Positions 46,612-57,449 of a stretch of 64,000 nucleotides of DNA are shown here, one piece after another (the first letter of the stretch is position 1; each line of letters starts with the position of its first letter). The stretch is from Madurella fahalii (Eukaryota > Ascomycota > Sordariomycetes > Sordariales), in contig CM056876.1 of assembly GCA_029876055.1 (NCBI GenBank), positions 5,394,001 to 5,458,000 on the forward strand, read 5' to 3'. Position numbers and translations under genes: made by a program. Below the pieces are notes generated by a model. The model saw only the letters and a list, made by a program, of their open reading frames with translations. It was not told where the DNA came from and ran no database searches.

Positions 46612-48678
46612 GCCTGGCAATGTGAAGTTTGCCGGCATGACGGGGTATACGTCGGGAGGGTACACGGGCTGGATTGAGACTGTTGGTACAAAGCACAAAA
46701 TTGAGGGCGCCGTGTCTAAGCTGTTCCCACTCACTCGCTTAATAATACGGAACGAGATTTTTTACTACCCTACAAATACTATGGTCTAGAAAAGCAACAT
46801 GTGTTAGTCCATCTTGCTCATGGCCCTCCACGACAAGCCCTAGTGACTTTCCACCCTTGGCGTAAGCACCACCATGGTATCCGGCATGTCCTAGACCTTC
46901 AGATTTACCACCGCGGAAAGTCCAGACCGAGAGGCTTCATATCGTAGTTTATGATGATTGTGGCACAAGCTTGTCAGGAAGGACCAGGATGCTGTAGATG
47001 TGCTTGGGATGCCGTGCATATTGGACCGCTGCATTCCAGCACATCCTAGGAGCATATTCTGACCAACGGTCTCTTATATATCGCTAACTTGACCCCCTAT
47101 GCTAGCAATCCTGTCGCTCCCATTTCATTTACCATCCATTCATCAAGTTCATCAAGCCACCCGCACAACAGGGTCCACACGGTTTGTCATTCCTAATGAC
47201 AGCCAGCAGCCAGCAGCCAGCCCCGGGCTTTGTCAGCATTCACCATGGAATCACGCTTGACCTCGGTCTTTTGAACGAGGTGGAACTAGGAGGTGACGGC
47301 AAAACTGTCTCGACTGGCGCCAGCGCTCGCTGAGGCGACGGGGCTAGGCGTTACAAGGGTGTGGTCGGCTACAGGTGGAGCTGGAGGACTCTTTCCCTTC
47401 CCGCGAAGGCTTCGTTTATGACAATGTCGTCAACTATGAAGTTGCAGTATTGATACTGGCAATGTGGCCAATACCAACCGGCAGCAGATGCAGTCCGCTA
47501 GATTTGCACTACCAGTTCAGCTGCGATGGGTCCGGGGTAACAGAGGCAGTAGATTCGCGTACATGAACGCAACCGTGAAGGCCGGCGCCGAGACTCTCCG
47601 CTCTGCTGCGGTTTTGTACACTCCTGCCACAGAGTTTCTCAAGCCGACTCACGGCCTGCTGTGCTCTCTCACATCTCAGCCATATCCAGTTCTGTCTGAA
47701 AACAGAGGCCCTCCAGGGCAGTAATTAACTGGGGCTGAATCCGTCAACGTCCCGCTGGCTACATATATTGGCAAATATGAAGGACGATGAGCAAATCCTT
47801 AGATTCAAGAGGGACAAGCTCAACGCCATATAAGAATGACGGTGAGGCGAAGAATACGCTGGTGTCGTTTACGCTTATGAATTACGCCTTCAATCACCAG
47901 GATTCCATTGGCTTGTACGGGAGGAGAATAAGCGCCCGCAGGAGGTGGGCCGTGGGTGGAAACTGTTTGCGTAAGCATTTCCTCGGAATTTGTTGGCGAG
48001 GAACAAACCCGCATACACAGGGCAGTGTGGGAGGCCCGGTTTCTGCGCATGTACTGCGCCTCGGACCCAAGTACTATCGTCTCTAGACCCCTGCGGCTAC
48101 AATCCCTACAATTTTAGACCCGGATGTCCGTCCCGAAAATCCATGCCTTGGTTGTTCTCCTCGTGCGCCTTCTCCACCTGTGCAAGAGGCTTTGGTATAC
48201 ACGTAGAGGGGCCATGGCCGAATATGCGGCCCGACCCTCCCGAGCGGTGGCTACCTAAGTGATGACCTACACTAGATTCCGAGCACTCCGTGGCAGATGA
48301 GATGGAGCATCATCGTGACATGTAATTACGCAGTGTAACCCGGTGGAGAAGAACTTGGTTTATATTTATTATCCACTTACCGCTCACACAGAGGGGCCAT
48401 GCTGCGAATTACTAATGGAGTTATTCGACGGTTTTCTTCAACATCCGCAGGGCTGAGGAATGACTCCTCGCCGGCTCTCCATCCCAAATGCAGGCCCACA
48501 AGCGCCTAATCCGAACTTTAAGCCCACCAACCCCTCGTAAGCACGGTTGCATTACGATGCCGCCGCTGAGGATATATTAGCGCTGCAGTCGTGGACGATG
48601 TGTCGAGCAGCAACTTGAAGCGGACCTGATATCCATCGAAAAATCTCCATCTCTTTCCGGACAGACGTACCTGCCTAT
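46612..48678. other. Intergenic stretch, possibly with decayed coding remnants
   Basis: About 2 kb. Around 47375-47460 a short reading (DSFPSREGFVYDNVVNYEVA) looks protein-like, but it is not continued by any splice-consistent frame. A CAGCCAG-type short repeat is at about 47200-47222. Confidence 0.35.
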
Positions 48679-48705
48679 TTGTACAGAGATCATCAAATAT
48701 TCACC

Positions 48706-49386
48706 ATGCCGGTTTACGTTGTTAGCGGCGCCCGGGCTGGAATCGGCCTTCAGTACATCCGACAGCTGTCCCAGGAAAAGGACAACACCGTGTTTGCGCT
48801 CGTTCGAAGGCTAGACGGCGACTTGGCAGCTCTACGGGAGATTCAGGACAGGGCGATTGCGATTGTGCACATTTTGGAATGTGACGTCTCGTCCGAGAGC
48901 TCTATCGCTAGCCTCCCAGATCGCATCCGGTTGTCAGCAAAGACCGACATCAAGATCGACTTCCTGATCAACAACGCGGCCATATTGCACTCTTGCCAAG
49001 AAACGAGCCTCAACATGTCGTCTGGCGCGCTGGCGTCACACATCACGTGCAACGTTGTAGGCCCTGCCAAAGTTCTGCAGGCGCTGCTGCCCTCCCTTGC
49101 ATCGAACGCGCGTGTTGCCAACATTAGCTCCGGCATCGGTAGCTTGACCATGGTCTCGGACGGGCGGATCGACGCCGAGATCACCCCATATAGCATCAGC
49201 AAGACGGCTCTCAACATGCTGACGGTACACCAGGCACGGCAGCTGGCCAGCGGGGATGCAACCAGGGGCATCACGATTGTGGCGGTCGATCCGGGCCACG
49301 TCAAGACGGAAATGGGCGGGCCGAATGCCGCCATCGAGGTGGCGGACAGCGCAAGGGGTCTTGGCAGGGTTGACTCTTGCCGATAG
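48706..49386 (+). CDS. Short-chain dehydrogenase/reductase with a 3' frameshift
   Basis: A classical SDR with NAD(P) motif VVSGARAGIGLQYI (TGxxxGIG type), LINNAA motif, an active-site serine in ANISSGIGS, and the catalytic YSISK. 226 residues from the ATG at 48706 (48679 is an in-frame alternative). Near 49354-49360 the frame that should carry the C-terminus shifts. The original frame ends in GLGRVDSCR at 49386, while the expected family tail (VLAGLTLADSGKFFLYTG, ending ELPW) is readable one base over, ending at 49429. About 11 bases relative to the SARGVLRVLAGL-type family pattern appear to be missing, and no intron can fit. The catalytic core is intact; the tail is altered or the sequence has an error. 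The substrate is unknown. Confidence 0.78.
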   Translation: MPVYVVSGARAGIGLQYIRQLSQEKDNTVFALVRRLDGDLAALREIQDRAIAIVHILECDVSSESSIASLPDRIRLSAKTDIKIDFLINNAAILHSCQETSLNMSSGALASHITCNVVGPAKVLQALLPSLASNARVANISSGIGSLTMVSDGRIDAEITPYSISKTALNMLTVHQARQLASGDATRGITIVAVDPGHVKTEMGGPNAAIEVADSARGLGRVDSCR

Positions 49387-49429
49387 TGGCAAGTTTTTTC
49401 TGTACACGGGAGACGAGCTGCCGTGGTGA

Positions 49430-50594
49430 GCTGGCTAGAGAGGTGTTGCAGGTTGCGCAGAAAACCATGCTCGGCTGGGTCTTTGGATGCGTTTAGAGTT
49501 ACCGATTCAAGGGGCAGGGGCAGGGGCAGGCTTGGGATTAGGGGGCGGTAGTAGGCTTTGGGGTGAATTATCACCCAGGCGGGCTGGGGTATCTGCCTTT
49601 TTTCACTCTGTTCAAGATGCGGGTACTTAAATAGTGCAGAAATATAGACAACACACAGCTAGATGAACAAGTCTAATCAACTACAACAGTAATCAATTAT
49701 TGCAATTTAGATCACGTTTTGCAAGACAAAAGGTACAATTCCAGATATACTTTCCTTCTGATCGGGGAGCAACTTGCACACAAGGGAAGCCCTCAAGTAG
49801 AGCGAGTAACGAGCGAAGGAATAGGCGTGAATTTTGGATGCGTGTCTAAGGATCATCGGCAAAGATGGCCGTACTTGATTGAGGTGCAAGCCAAAAATGA
49901 GTCCACCACAGTATCCAGTCACCAGGGCATTGCGCCAATAAGTCTCGCCCTCTAACCAGAGTGCCCAGATTGCCCTGGGACAGTTTCCCCAGCTTAGCAC
50001 CCGGCCCTGGTACATAGAGGAGCGTCTGGGGGTTGACGGGATGCTCAGAGCTGTGCTATTTGCGGGAAAGGGTTCTTCGTCTCGAACACGCGGCTCAGCT
50101 CAACAGGTTCTGTGCTGTTCTGAATTCTCCAGTACGTTTCCTCAACGGGACTGCGCGTCTGGTGGAAGTCTGCCATTAGCGTGATTGAAGTGCCCAGGAC
50201 CCACAAGAAGGACGGAGACGGAGCTGCTACGGAGCTTCCCTGCCATCCAGCGGCCCCTTGATTGGCACACTGAGTGGGATACTACCTGGTACCGAGGTGA
50301 CACTGAGATAGTTGTCTGTCGAGAGATGAAATACAGGGAGCTGTCACAATACCATTTGAAATACTTTGCCGGACTCGCATGAGATAAGCAATTGTACATA
50401 ACGGTATTAGTTGAGTAGGGACTCTGGGGTGATGGGATGGTAACTGATGATTCTATCTCTGGTAATACTCAGCTAACATACGGTACTTACGAGTGGGAGC
50501 TGGCTGCGTACTTGCGTCTGGTAACGGGCACACACCTTCAGACTCCTCTGCTATATATAGACAGTCAGGCTTGGTCGGATTACGAAGACGACAC
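49430..50594. other. Intergenic stretch, no gene seen
   Basis: Contains a GGGGCA hexamer repeat (three copies, 49511-49528). If the RING-like gene to the right continues past its apparent stop, a 3' exon would lie here (about 50400-50590). Confidence 0.4.
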
Positions 50595-51461
50595 TTACAT
50601 CGACGGAGTCAAGGCAGGCTGCCCTCGCGGCAGACAGGGAAATCTCGCCTGAGGTGCTTGCAGGGTCCTCGCGCAAATAATCGAATTGCCCCCACAAGTG
50701 GCACAATGATAGCGGTACGTCCCCAAAGCGTCCAACCATCCACAGCACGCAGGCACGTATGAATTGCAGTCAGGCCACCCGCAAACCCGCTGGCGACATA
50801 GCGAGTCACGAAGCCATTCAGAAGCAAGCCAAAGATCGCGAGATATCTCTGGCCTCATGCACTCCGAGAATCGTTGTAGCTTCATGTCTATTCCACAGCA
50901 CAAGAACCCAGCAAGTTCATTGAGCTTGCACCTGAGCAGGGTCCGATGCTCAATCAGTGCATCCCTCGCTGACGATGCTGGTTCTAAAGACAGACGTCTG
51001 GGGATGTCCTGCAACTCGAGACGCACGGAGTATATCGCCGCATGGTTTTTCTCAATGGAGAGCTTCACATTGGCCACTAACACCTCAAGGCAGCTGCGGC
51101 AGGCCATATCTCCGCAAGGAAGACCATGTAGCTGACTGGGAGCGGTTTCTTGCCGGCAGCAGGTGCAAACCGATTTCGGCTTTGAAGTATCTCGTCGGCC
51201 TAAGGCATTGCGAACCGAGAACTGATTCTCTTTTCGCGTTTTGGATGATTGATCGGTTGTAACGTCGACGTGGGCGCCGCAGTTTTGCTCGCCGTGTAGG
51301 TGAAAAGGGGGAATTGTTGCCGCCACCAAGTTCGGGGGCGGCAAAGGGTCGTAGCCAAAATTCTCGTCCTCGATTCGATCCCAGGATGTTATCGGTTGTG
51401 AGGCATCCATTCCTTCCCGAGGAAGTCGTGATGCAGCAGAGTTTGTGCGACTGGCGTCCAT
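50595..51461 (-). CDS. Cysteine-rich RING-like zinc-binding protein, 3' end unresolved
   Basis: 288 residues to the first stop. After a non-conserved N-terminus, the segment VCTCCRQETAPSQLHGLPCG and DMACRSCLEVLV has the CxxC...C...CxxC spacing of a RING-like finger. Downstream is a second cysteine cluster (FLCCGIDMKLQRFSEC, CRQRVCGWPDCNSYVPACC, YRYHCATCGG), as in degenerate RING/IBR proteins of filamentous fungi. Ubiquitin ligase activity is possible but not shown. The last codon and stop overlap a perfect GTAAGT donor (50597-50592), so the real gene probably splices here to a further exon. The tandem N-terminal MDAS...MDASQ is present. No close family is recognised. Confidence 0.6.
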   Translation of the reverse strand: MDASRTNSAASRLPREGMDASQPITSWDRIEDENFGYDPLPPPNLVAATIPPFHLHGEQNCGAHVDVTTDQSSKTRKENQFSVRNALGRRDTSKPKSVCTCCRQETAPSQLHGLPCGDMACRSCLEVLVANVKLSIEKNHAAIYSVRLELQDIPRRLSLEPASSARDALIEHRTLLRCKLNELAGFLCCGIDMKLQRFSECMRPEISRDLWLASEWLRDSLCRQRVCGWPDCNSYVPACCGWLDALGTYRYHCATCGGNSIICARTLQAPQARFPCLPRGQPALTPSM

Positions 51462-51900
51462 CCCGGTCCAGTAGTAGAGTGAAGATGCAAAGGTCTCTAC
51501 TAGAGACCTACATCAAGCTGGAATCTATAAGAGTATATTGTCTTCTTAAAAGGCGTTAGGTGGTCTATTGTTGATGGACAAAGCCATTTGTTCGGGGGGT
51601 TCGGAGGCCGTAATCAAAGAAGCGAAATTTACATCATTGGAATGAACAACTTGAAGTATGAAGTTCCACATTCAGTCTGTTTTGTTTATTTTGCAAAGCT
51701 CTACCCGACTGCTAGACAAGTCCCTTGACTCGGAAGCGGAAATAAGCAGTGAGCAAGATCTGTAAAGAAGGTGGAGCTGGGCGCAACTGGGGATACTGGG
51801 GTACTGCTAGATGGAGTTCCGTACATCAAAGTGGCTGAACAAGACCGACGACAAATTTTTGCTATACGCGAACAGTAACATTTTCCAAAAAAGAAGTTAC
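51462..51900. other. Intergenic region
   Basis: 3' region of the modular secreted-protein gene and promoter of the RING-like gene. No coding segment seen. Confidence 0.45.
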
Positions 51901-52802
51901 TCAAAGCCCACAGACACCGTCATTGCAGATGATCAGGTCGAAGCCGCAGTCCGCATCGGTCCGGCAGCTAGCGCCTAGACGGTAGTTAGCACATAGATCA
52001 TGTCAGGCATGGGCTTGGCATCACTCACCGATGCAAGCGAGCGGATTGTCGCCGCATGTAGGTCTCCGGGTAGGAGTGGGTGACCGGATGGTTGTGCGAG
52101 TGGGAAATGGCACAGTCACCCGGCGAGTGGTGGTGACAATGGTAGGCGGCGCTGGTCCACACTGACCTCCGAAGCAACCAAGCTGGCCATCACAGTCGAT
52201 CTCAGTCTCGCATGGATCACCTGTAGTGAGGTACATCATGTCAGCACACGATTCTCGAACCGCTACTTGTACCCTTGAAGCTAACGCACCAAGGCAATGC
52301 CCTGTCCACTCGCAGGTGGGATCGGTCGTGGGCGGCATCGTAGGCCTGGCCGTGACATAAACGGTAGTGGTCCTGATTATTTGGGTTGGTCCGACGGGAG
52401 TTTGACTGGCCGCCGGTGGGTTGACACATCTCCCGGCTGGGCAGTATAGATCACCGTCACAGTCGATTTCGGTCTCGCAGGGGTCACCTGGGCTTGTCAG
52501 TCGAGCTCTCTTTACCAAGGATAGGGTACAACAATACCAAGACAGTGGCCCGTCCATTCGCAGGTAGCACCGCCGCCGCTGCCACCACCACCACCACCTC
52601 CACCACCACCACCACCGCCGCCGCCGCCTCCCCATCCACCACCACCCCATCCACCGCCGCCACCACCCCAACCACCTCCTGGGCCATCGCCAAACCCGCC
52701 TTCACCGTCGTCCCACTGCCTGGCGACAACACCAGCAGGAATGTGTCTAGCGTCGACACGGAGGCCATAGGCCAAAACACCAAGCAAGTAAGTCGGCTTC
52801 AT
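51901..52802 (-). CDS. Secreted glycine-rich protein with repeated cysteine modules on duplicated phase-1 exons
   Basis: Exons 52802-52538, 52487-52290, 52220-52029 and 51974-51901 give 242 residues. Introns are 50, 69 and 54 bp, all in phase 1 after the first base of a Gly codon. Exon 1: signal peptide (MKPTYLLGVLAYGLRVDA), an almost pure glycine/tryptophan region (about 36-78), then CEWTGHCLG. Exon 2 begins DPCETEIDCDGDLYCPAGRC, has a Pro/Thr linker, and again ends CEWTGHCLG. Exon 3 begins DPCETEIDCDGQLGCFGGQC, a linker, and CGDNPLACIG. Exon 4 is ASCRTDADCGFDLICNDGVC. Each module has the C-x(5)-DC-x(5)-C-x(2)-G-x-C pattern seen in fungal secreted proteins. Exon duplication is evident. Possible wall-binding or effector-like role; unproven. 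Confidence 0.82.
52576..52690 (-). repeat. GGN-type microsatellite coding for poly-glycine
   Basis: On the plus strand a long run of CCA/CCG/CCT triplets, encoding the Gly/Trp-rich region of the modular protein on the minus strand. Prone to replication slippage. Confidence 0.8.
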
Positions 52803-54627
52803 CTCGGTAACGGCTCAAGTACCAATACTGGGATCTGCTCGGGGAACTAGTAAACAAGCAGTCTGACCGAAAAAGGGAAGCCGTGGGGATCAGCGGCTCT
52901 TTATACCCGTCAGGGCGTGTCCAGACCATCGTTCAACATTCCCGGCAAACCTTGCCGTGTGCAAAATTATCCAACCGGGGCAATATCAACGTCACCAAAA
53001 GACGATTCTCATTTCATGGGGCCGGTCTCGCGCACCCGGGCCGAAATGGATAGCGACAGGCCCCCCCGTTGGCTGATCGCATCTGACCTGGTGATGTTAA
53101 ACAAGGTAAACATGCCGTGGAATGGGGTTCGAGCGGTCGCCGGCAAAACATGACACTCTATCACCCGGTTGGCGCATCAGGCCAGTGCCGCAAGGTGCCG
53201 GCTCGTTTAGCCAAAGGGCCGGCCCTGCCAAGCGCATGGCTGACGTCGCCCTGTTATACGGCAACGGGAAAATATATTTCGCTGAGGCCACTTGATCCAA
53301 TGACACGGAAACGTGAGTGCTGTGTGCCTGAATTTGCCGGAGCAAGGTCCTAGACGATACCCGAGAGCTTAAGCGGACGGCGCGAGGCGAGGATCTGGGC
53401 CACAGCGGAGCATCGCGGGGAAGGTGGCGCTGGCCAGGGGTAATATGCAGGCAATAACATCTGATTCACATTGCAGTTCGGCACTGGCGTGCCCGGTATA
53501 CCCGAATCCAACGCAAGGCCGAAGCACGTGTCGAAACCGCGCCGGCGGAGACGGCAGGCTTGGGGAAATGATCAACTCGGGGTCGATGATCATCAACGTG
53601 CATGTCTCGCGGCTTGATCCTCTGGTTTGTTAAAGGCCGGGAAAGTTATAAATACTTAGCCACACCAACAACCCGATGACGGGAATTGATCAATGGACTC
53701 GACAAGGCGAGAGGATAAGGTAGTTTCAATTGCCTACGCACCCTACTCCTTAACCGTGTCTACTTTAGTGTTTTCAACTTGGAAGCAGAGTGTACCTATG
53801 TAAATCGGCCTTCTGGGGCGTTTCGAGTTATTGTTGCTCGCAGATTATCGACGGAACGACGATCCTGTCGACCCAAACTGATCTAGTGACCTAGTCGTCG
53901 AGCCCTCGGCCCGGCATACACGCGAGCCGAAGCTACTCCGGACCTCAGATGGACAACCTCTTGATGTTACAGGAACTTGAAGTTTAGCAGGTTGATTTAC
54001 TGCGAAATTCTTGGTAGTGCGCTTAATAGAGTGGAATCGGCCGAATTTGTGTCGCTGAATTATGCACGAAGGCGCATGGAGTAAGGCATACACAACCCCA
54101 AGTTCCTGCGCCCTTCTCCGCTTCTCAGCTATCCTATTCCGAGATACCCAAATTCAACGCCCACAGCTCAATTGTAGGGGCTGATATGCTGGAAGGATAA
54201 AGTCAGGATTTAAGGTAACACTGTGCTCCTGCGCTGAGGGAGATCACGAGCGAGACGCGAGTAAATTGAAGAAAGCTGTTAGGGCGAGCTGCGTAGCTGC
54301 AAGGTGAGGTGTGTCCGAATGCACGGGCAGCAAGTTGACTTCCAACTTTGGGTGAACCAAGGGACACCGTCGCGGGATCTGCCTTGCTTACTATAGGTAG
54401 TCTTATTATCACATGACTGCAGTTGTGGCGGCGACGGCGCGCTCTAATTGGGACTAAGCCATGCCCTGGCCGTGACGAAATATGCCTAAGGTAGACAAGA
54501 TTCAGGAACGCTAGGTGCGGCTGAGCGATACAGTAACCACGAGCAGGCATGGGGCATAAATATGCCCAATCCCCGTTGGCGGCGCCGAGTTTGGTCTCGA
54601 GGGAAAAAGGGAAAAGAAACCGACAAC
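52803..54627. other. Long intergenic region, no gene seen
   Basis: About 1.8 kb between divergent genes, the modular secreted protein (-) and the seven-TM-type protein (+). Open frames are short and unrelated to known families. Confidence 0.45.
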
Positions 54628-55759
54628 ATGAGCGAGCTCGACTCGATGGCCGGAAGGACCGTCAACGCGGCACTAATCGGCGTCACTCTTCTACCGATTG
54701 GGATCATCTGGGCGTTCAGCCTACGTCGCAATGCCGGGTTCCGATCTCAAGTTGCCAAGATGGCCCATCTTTTCATCCAGGTCGCGCTGCCCGTCCTAGC
54801 AATGTGAGTAAGGGTTCTCGCGGTTATTTGCAGCTTGCTGACTTGCGGGTGGAAAGTGGTGTCGCGATGGCTATAGTCGCCCCTGCTGTTTTGGCTTCAA
54901 ACTCTCGAAGCACGAGACACTATCAAGCGATCGTCTATGTATCGCTGACATCCGCGTTCATCATCCTCGCGGCCGACATCCTCATCGCTGTGGCGGTATA
55001 TGCCGCCGGCCTAGGCGTCCTATACCTTGTCCTGGGGAGACCAAAGTGGTGGAAGCTGCTGCGGATTGACGTCCTCTGTGGGGCTGGCCTCCTTCTCGTC
55101 ATCGACATTGCTTACTGGGCTACGCAGCTGTCCGCGATCAGACGCGGCTTGAATCTCGACGATACTTCTCTAGGCTGGCTGCTTGTGATCGTGGACATTA
55201 CGCTGGCCCTCCTTGCTGCAGGAGTCGTGGGGCTCGTCATATATGTCTGGCCCAAGTTCAACACCCGGGACCACCTTGCGGCTAGCAATGTGGGTGACTG
55301 CTTCTCACTTGTTAGAAACTGATATTGACGCGTGCGCAGATCCGTGTTTTGCTGCTCACGGCTTCCATTTTGTGGCTCTTCCGCTGCGTCTTTGTCCTCG
55401 CAGTGGACCTCAAGACTATCATCCCCGACTGGACTTACGAAGAGATCCAGGCCCAGAAGATTCTGAATCCAGTATTCGATTTGTGGGCCTCGGCTGCGGT
55501 TCTTGGTCTGCTAACCGCAATCTTCCGCCACCCAGTATGGTCCGATCCAACCGCGATTATTGACGCTCCAGAGCACCGAGCTACCGTGCAACAGCCACTC
55601 TACTTCCAGCCACAATGGTATCAACAGCCATACGCATACCAGAACGGGCAACCGCCGTCCATGTACCCGTACGGACCGCAGCCAGTGGTGTATCAGCAGC
55701 CGCCTGCCGGGCCCGTAAACGAATCAGACGCGGCGCCGAGGGTCCCTCATTCGACTTGA
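54628..55759 (+). CDS. Multi-pass (about seven TM) membrane protein with a Tyr/Gln/Pro-rich tail
   Basis: Exons 54628-54803, 54857-55289 and 55340-55759 give 342 residues. Introns are 53 and 50 bp (GTGAGT...GGAAAG; GTGGGT...GCGCAG). Hydrophobic segments: ALIGVTLLPIGIIWAFSL, VALPVLAI/GVAMAIVAPAVLA, VSLTSAFIILAADILIAVAV, AAGLGVLYLVLG, VLCGAGLLLVIDIAYWA, LLVIVDITLALLAAGVVG, then VLLLTASILWLFRCVFVLA and LWASAAVLGLLTAIF. The tail is low complexity (QPQWYQQPYAYQNGQPPSMY). Seven-pass layouts with a cytosolic tail occur in fungal RTA1-like and Pth11-like proteins, but no diagnostic motif was found. Function unknown; perhaps a sensor. Confidence 0.78.
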
Positions 55760-56281
55760 GTTGCAAGCGGCACAACGACCACTCAGGAGTGAGGTTTCTT
55801 GGTAAACAGGCGTGATGTGGGCATTATCGACGAAGCCGCATAGTCATGAATATGATGATTCGGCTATTCAACTCAACCCCCAGATATTTTGGTATCCTCG
55901 TATTTGCCTTCCCGTTTGGAGAATGAGATGCCGCATTTCTACGTGTACCGTACTGTACCTCTGACGCATAGCAACGGGGAGGAAAGGGCAAAGGATGGGC
56001 ACGACGCCGCATTCAAATTGTGAAATGGGGCGCAGTGCAGGATTCGAATAACCTGCTGCCCCGGCGGAAGCGTTTTAAGTGTGCTACTTGTAGGCTGCGC
56101 CGAACGGGGTATTCGCGAACAGGCAACCAGCTTTTGGAGCAACTGTGGTGGTTGCGTCATGCTGGCATGACGTCACCAAGCAGCAAATAGCGACTTTAAA
56201 AGGTCCCGCGCTACCTACCTTACCTAGCAAACCCCTCCCTTCCTCAACCCCACACAGCACCACTGATCCATCGAAGAAATC
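55760..56281. other. Intergenic region
   Basis: No gene seen. A CTACCTACCTTACCTAG cluster at 56211-56227 lies in the promoter of the small PLDc_N gene. Confidence 0.45.
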
Positions 56282-56659
56282 ATGATTCACGACGCCATCC
56301 TTCTGAGCTTCCTCCTCCAGCTCTGCGTGGCCACACTCGGCCTCGCCGCCCCCGTCCAGAGCGAAGCGCTCTCCAATAGCTGGCAGTACGGCACCGGCGG
56401 CGGCCTTCTGGGTTTGGTTGTTCTGATTTTGGACGTCATTGTCTTCGGTATGCTTTGTCCCATTTCAGGTACTAATAGTCTCGGTCTCATATTCTGACAC
56501 ATTCCAGTCGAGGTCCTGAAGTCGAGCCGTCCGCCCGTCCAGAAGCTGATCTGGTGCCTCGTCGTTTTCCTCTTTCCGATCCTCGGCATGATCATTTACT
56601 ACCTGTTTTCGAATCGCTCAGACTATCAGCGCGGCTCCGGTTACGAGGCTCTGACTTAA
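56282..56659 (+). CDS. Small membrane protein with a PLDc_N (phospholipase D N-terminal-like) domain
   Basis: Exons 56282-56447 and 56508-56659 give 105 residues. The 60-bp intron (GTATGC...CTGACACATTCCAG) joins VIVF/VEVLKSS. A signal-like N-terminus (LLSFLLQLCVATLGLAAPV) is followed by a domain of two hydrophobic segments around a short hydrophilic loop: GGLLGLVVLILDVIVFVEVL, then SSRPPVQKLIWCLVVFLFPI and LGMIIYYLFSNR. This is the PLDc_N pattern (W...V..fPl.G...Y...r). Small stand-alone PLDc_N proteins are common in fungi and bacteria, with no clear function. Confidence 0.82.
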
Positions 56660-57449
56660 GTCATAGTGTTAGGAATGAGAGGGGAGGGTTAACCGAGGTG
56701 CAACATATCGCGCGCGATGCATGCGATAGGCAACGGTCCGGGTGATCTCGGCGCACATATTAATTCGATAGACCGATATCATCTCATTGCTTCTCCACAA
56801 TCTGACTCCGTAACGTCCCCGAATCCGATAGGCCCGCAATGATCATGTTTTTGTAATACTCTCCGCGGACGCTTGATGTAGCGGCAGGTTCCGACGAGGA
56901 GCGACCCTGTTGTGGGGCTGCCGTCTTCGAATGCAGGCCAGGCCGGGCGAATCTGCTTCTCAACACCGACCGGCAGCTTTCGGTCCCTATTACTTCATGC
57001 CTTGCCGGGTGGCCACTGCCGGCGTGATGTTGAAAGGGAAGAGGGGAATCGCCAACAGACCCTGACAGCCAGGTAGCTACCACCTCGAATCTATCGAAGC
57101 TATGGGCCTAAGGCGGGATATCGCATTTTACCAATAATTGGAAGACATTGCTTTCATCTATGAGTACAACCGGATAGAGCTGAAGAGAAGTCATGCAGTC
57201 ACTCTTTGCGTTCGTAAAGGTAGTGGTACTACTAGATTCCCCGTCTGAGGCGGGCCGTTCTCGCCGTCACAGTTGGAACGACCTGCTCTCTCGTCAAACG
57301 CGAGCCGTTGATGGGCAAAACATCGACCCGATCCTCTCACCAGGCGCGTATATCGCAATCGTTTTACGGCTCCAACGCCATCATCGAAAACCCGCCATTA
57401 ACGGAGCAGGTATAGAAGGGGTGATCGTCGAGCAACTCTTAGCACCAGA
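56660..57449. other. 3' region between convergent genes
   Basis: The PLDc_N gene (+) and the esterase gene (-) converge. No gene is supported here. Confidence 0.45.

Noticed and set aside
49707..50015. 102-residue minus-strand open frame
   Set aside because: No homology or splice context, lies in an AT-rich spacer; likely chance.
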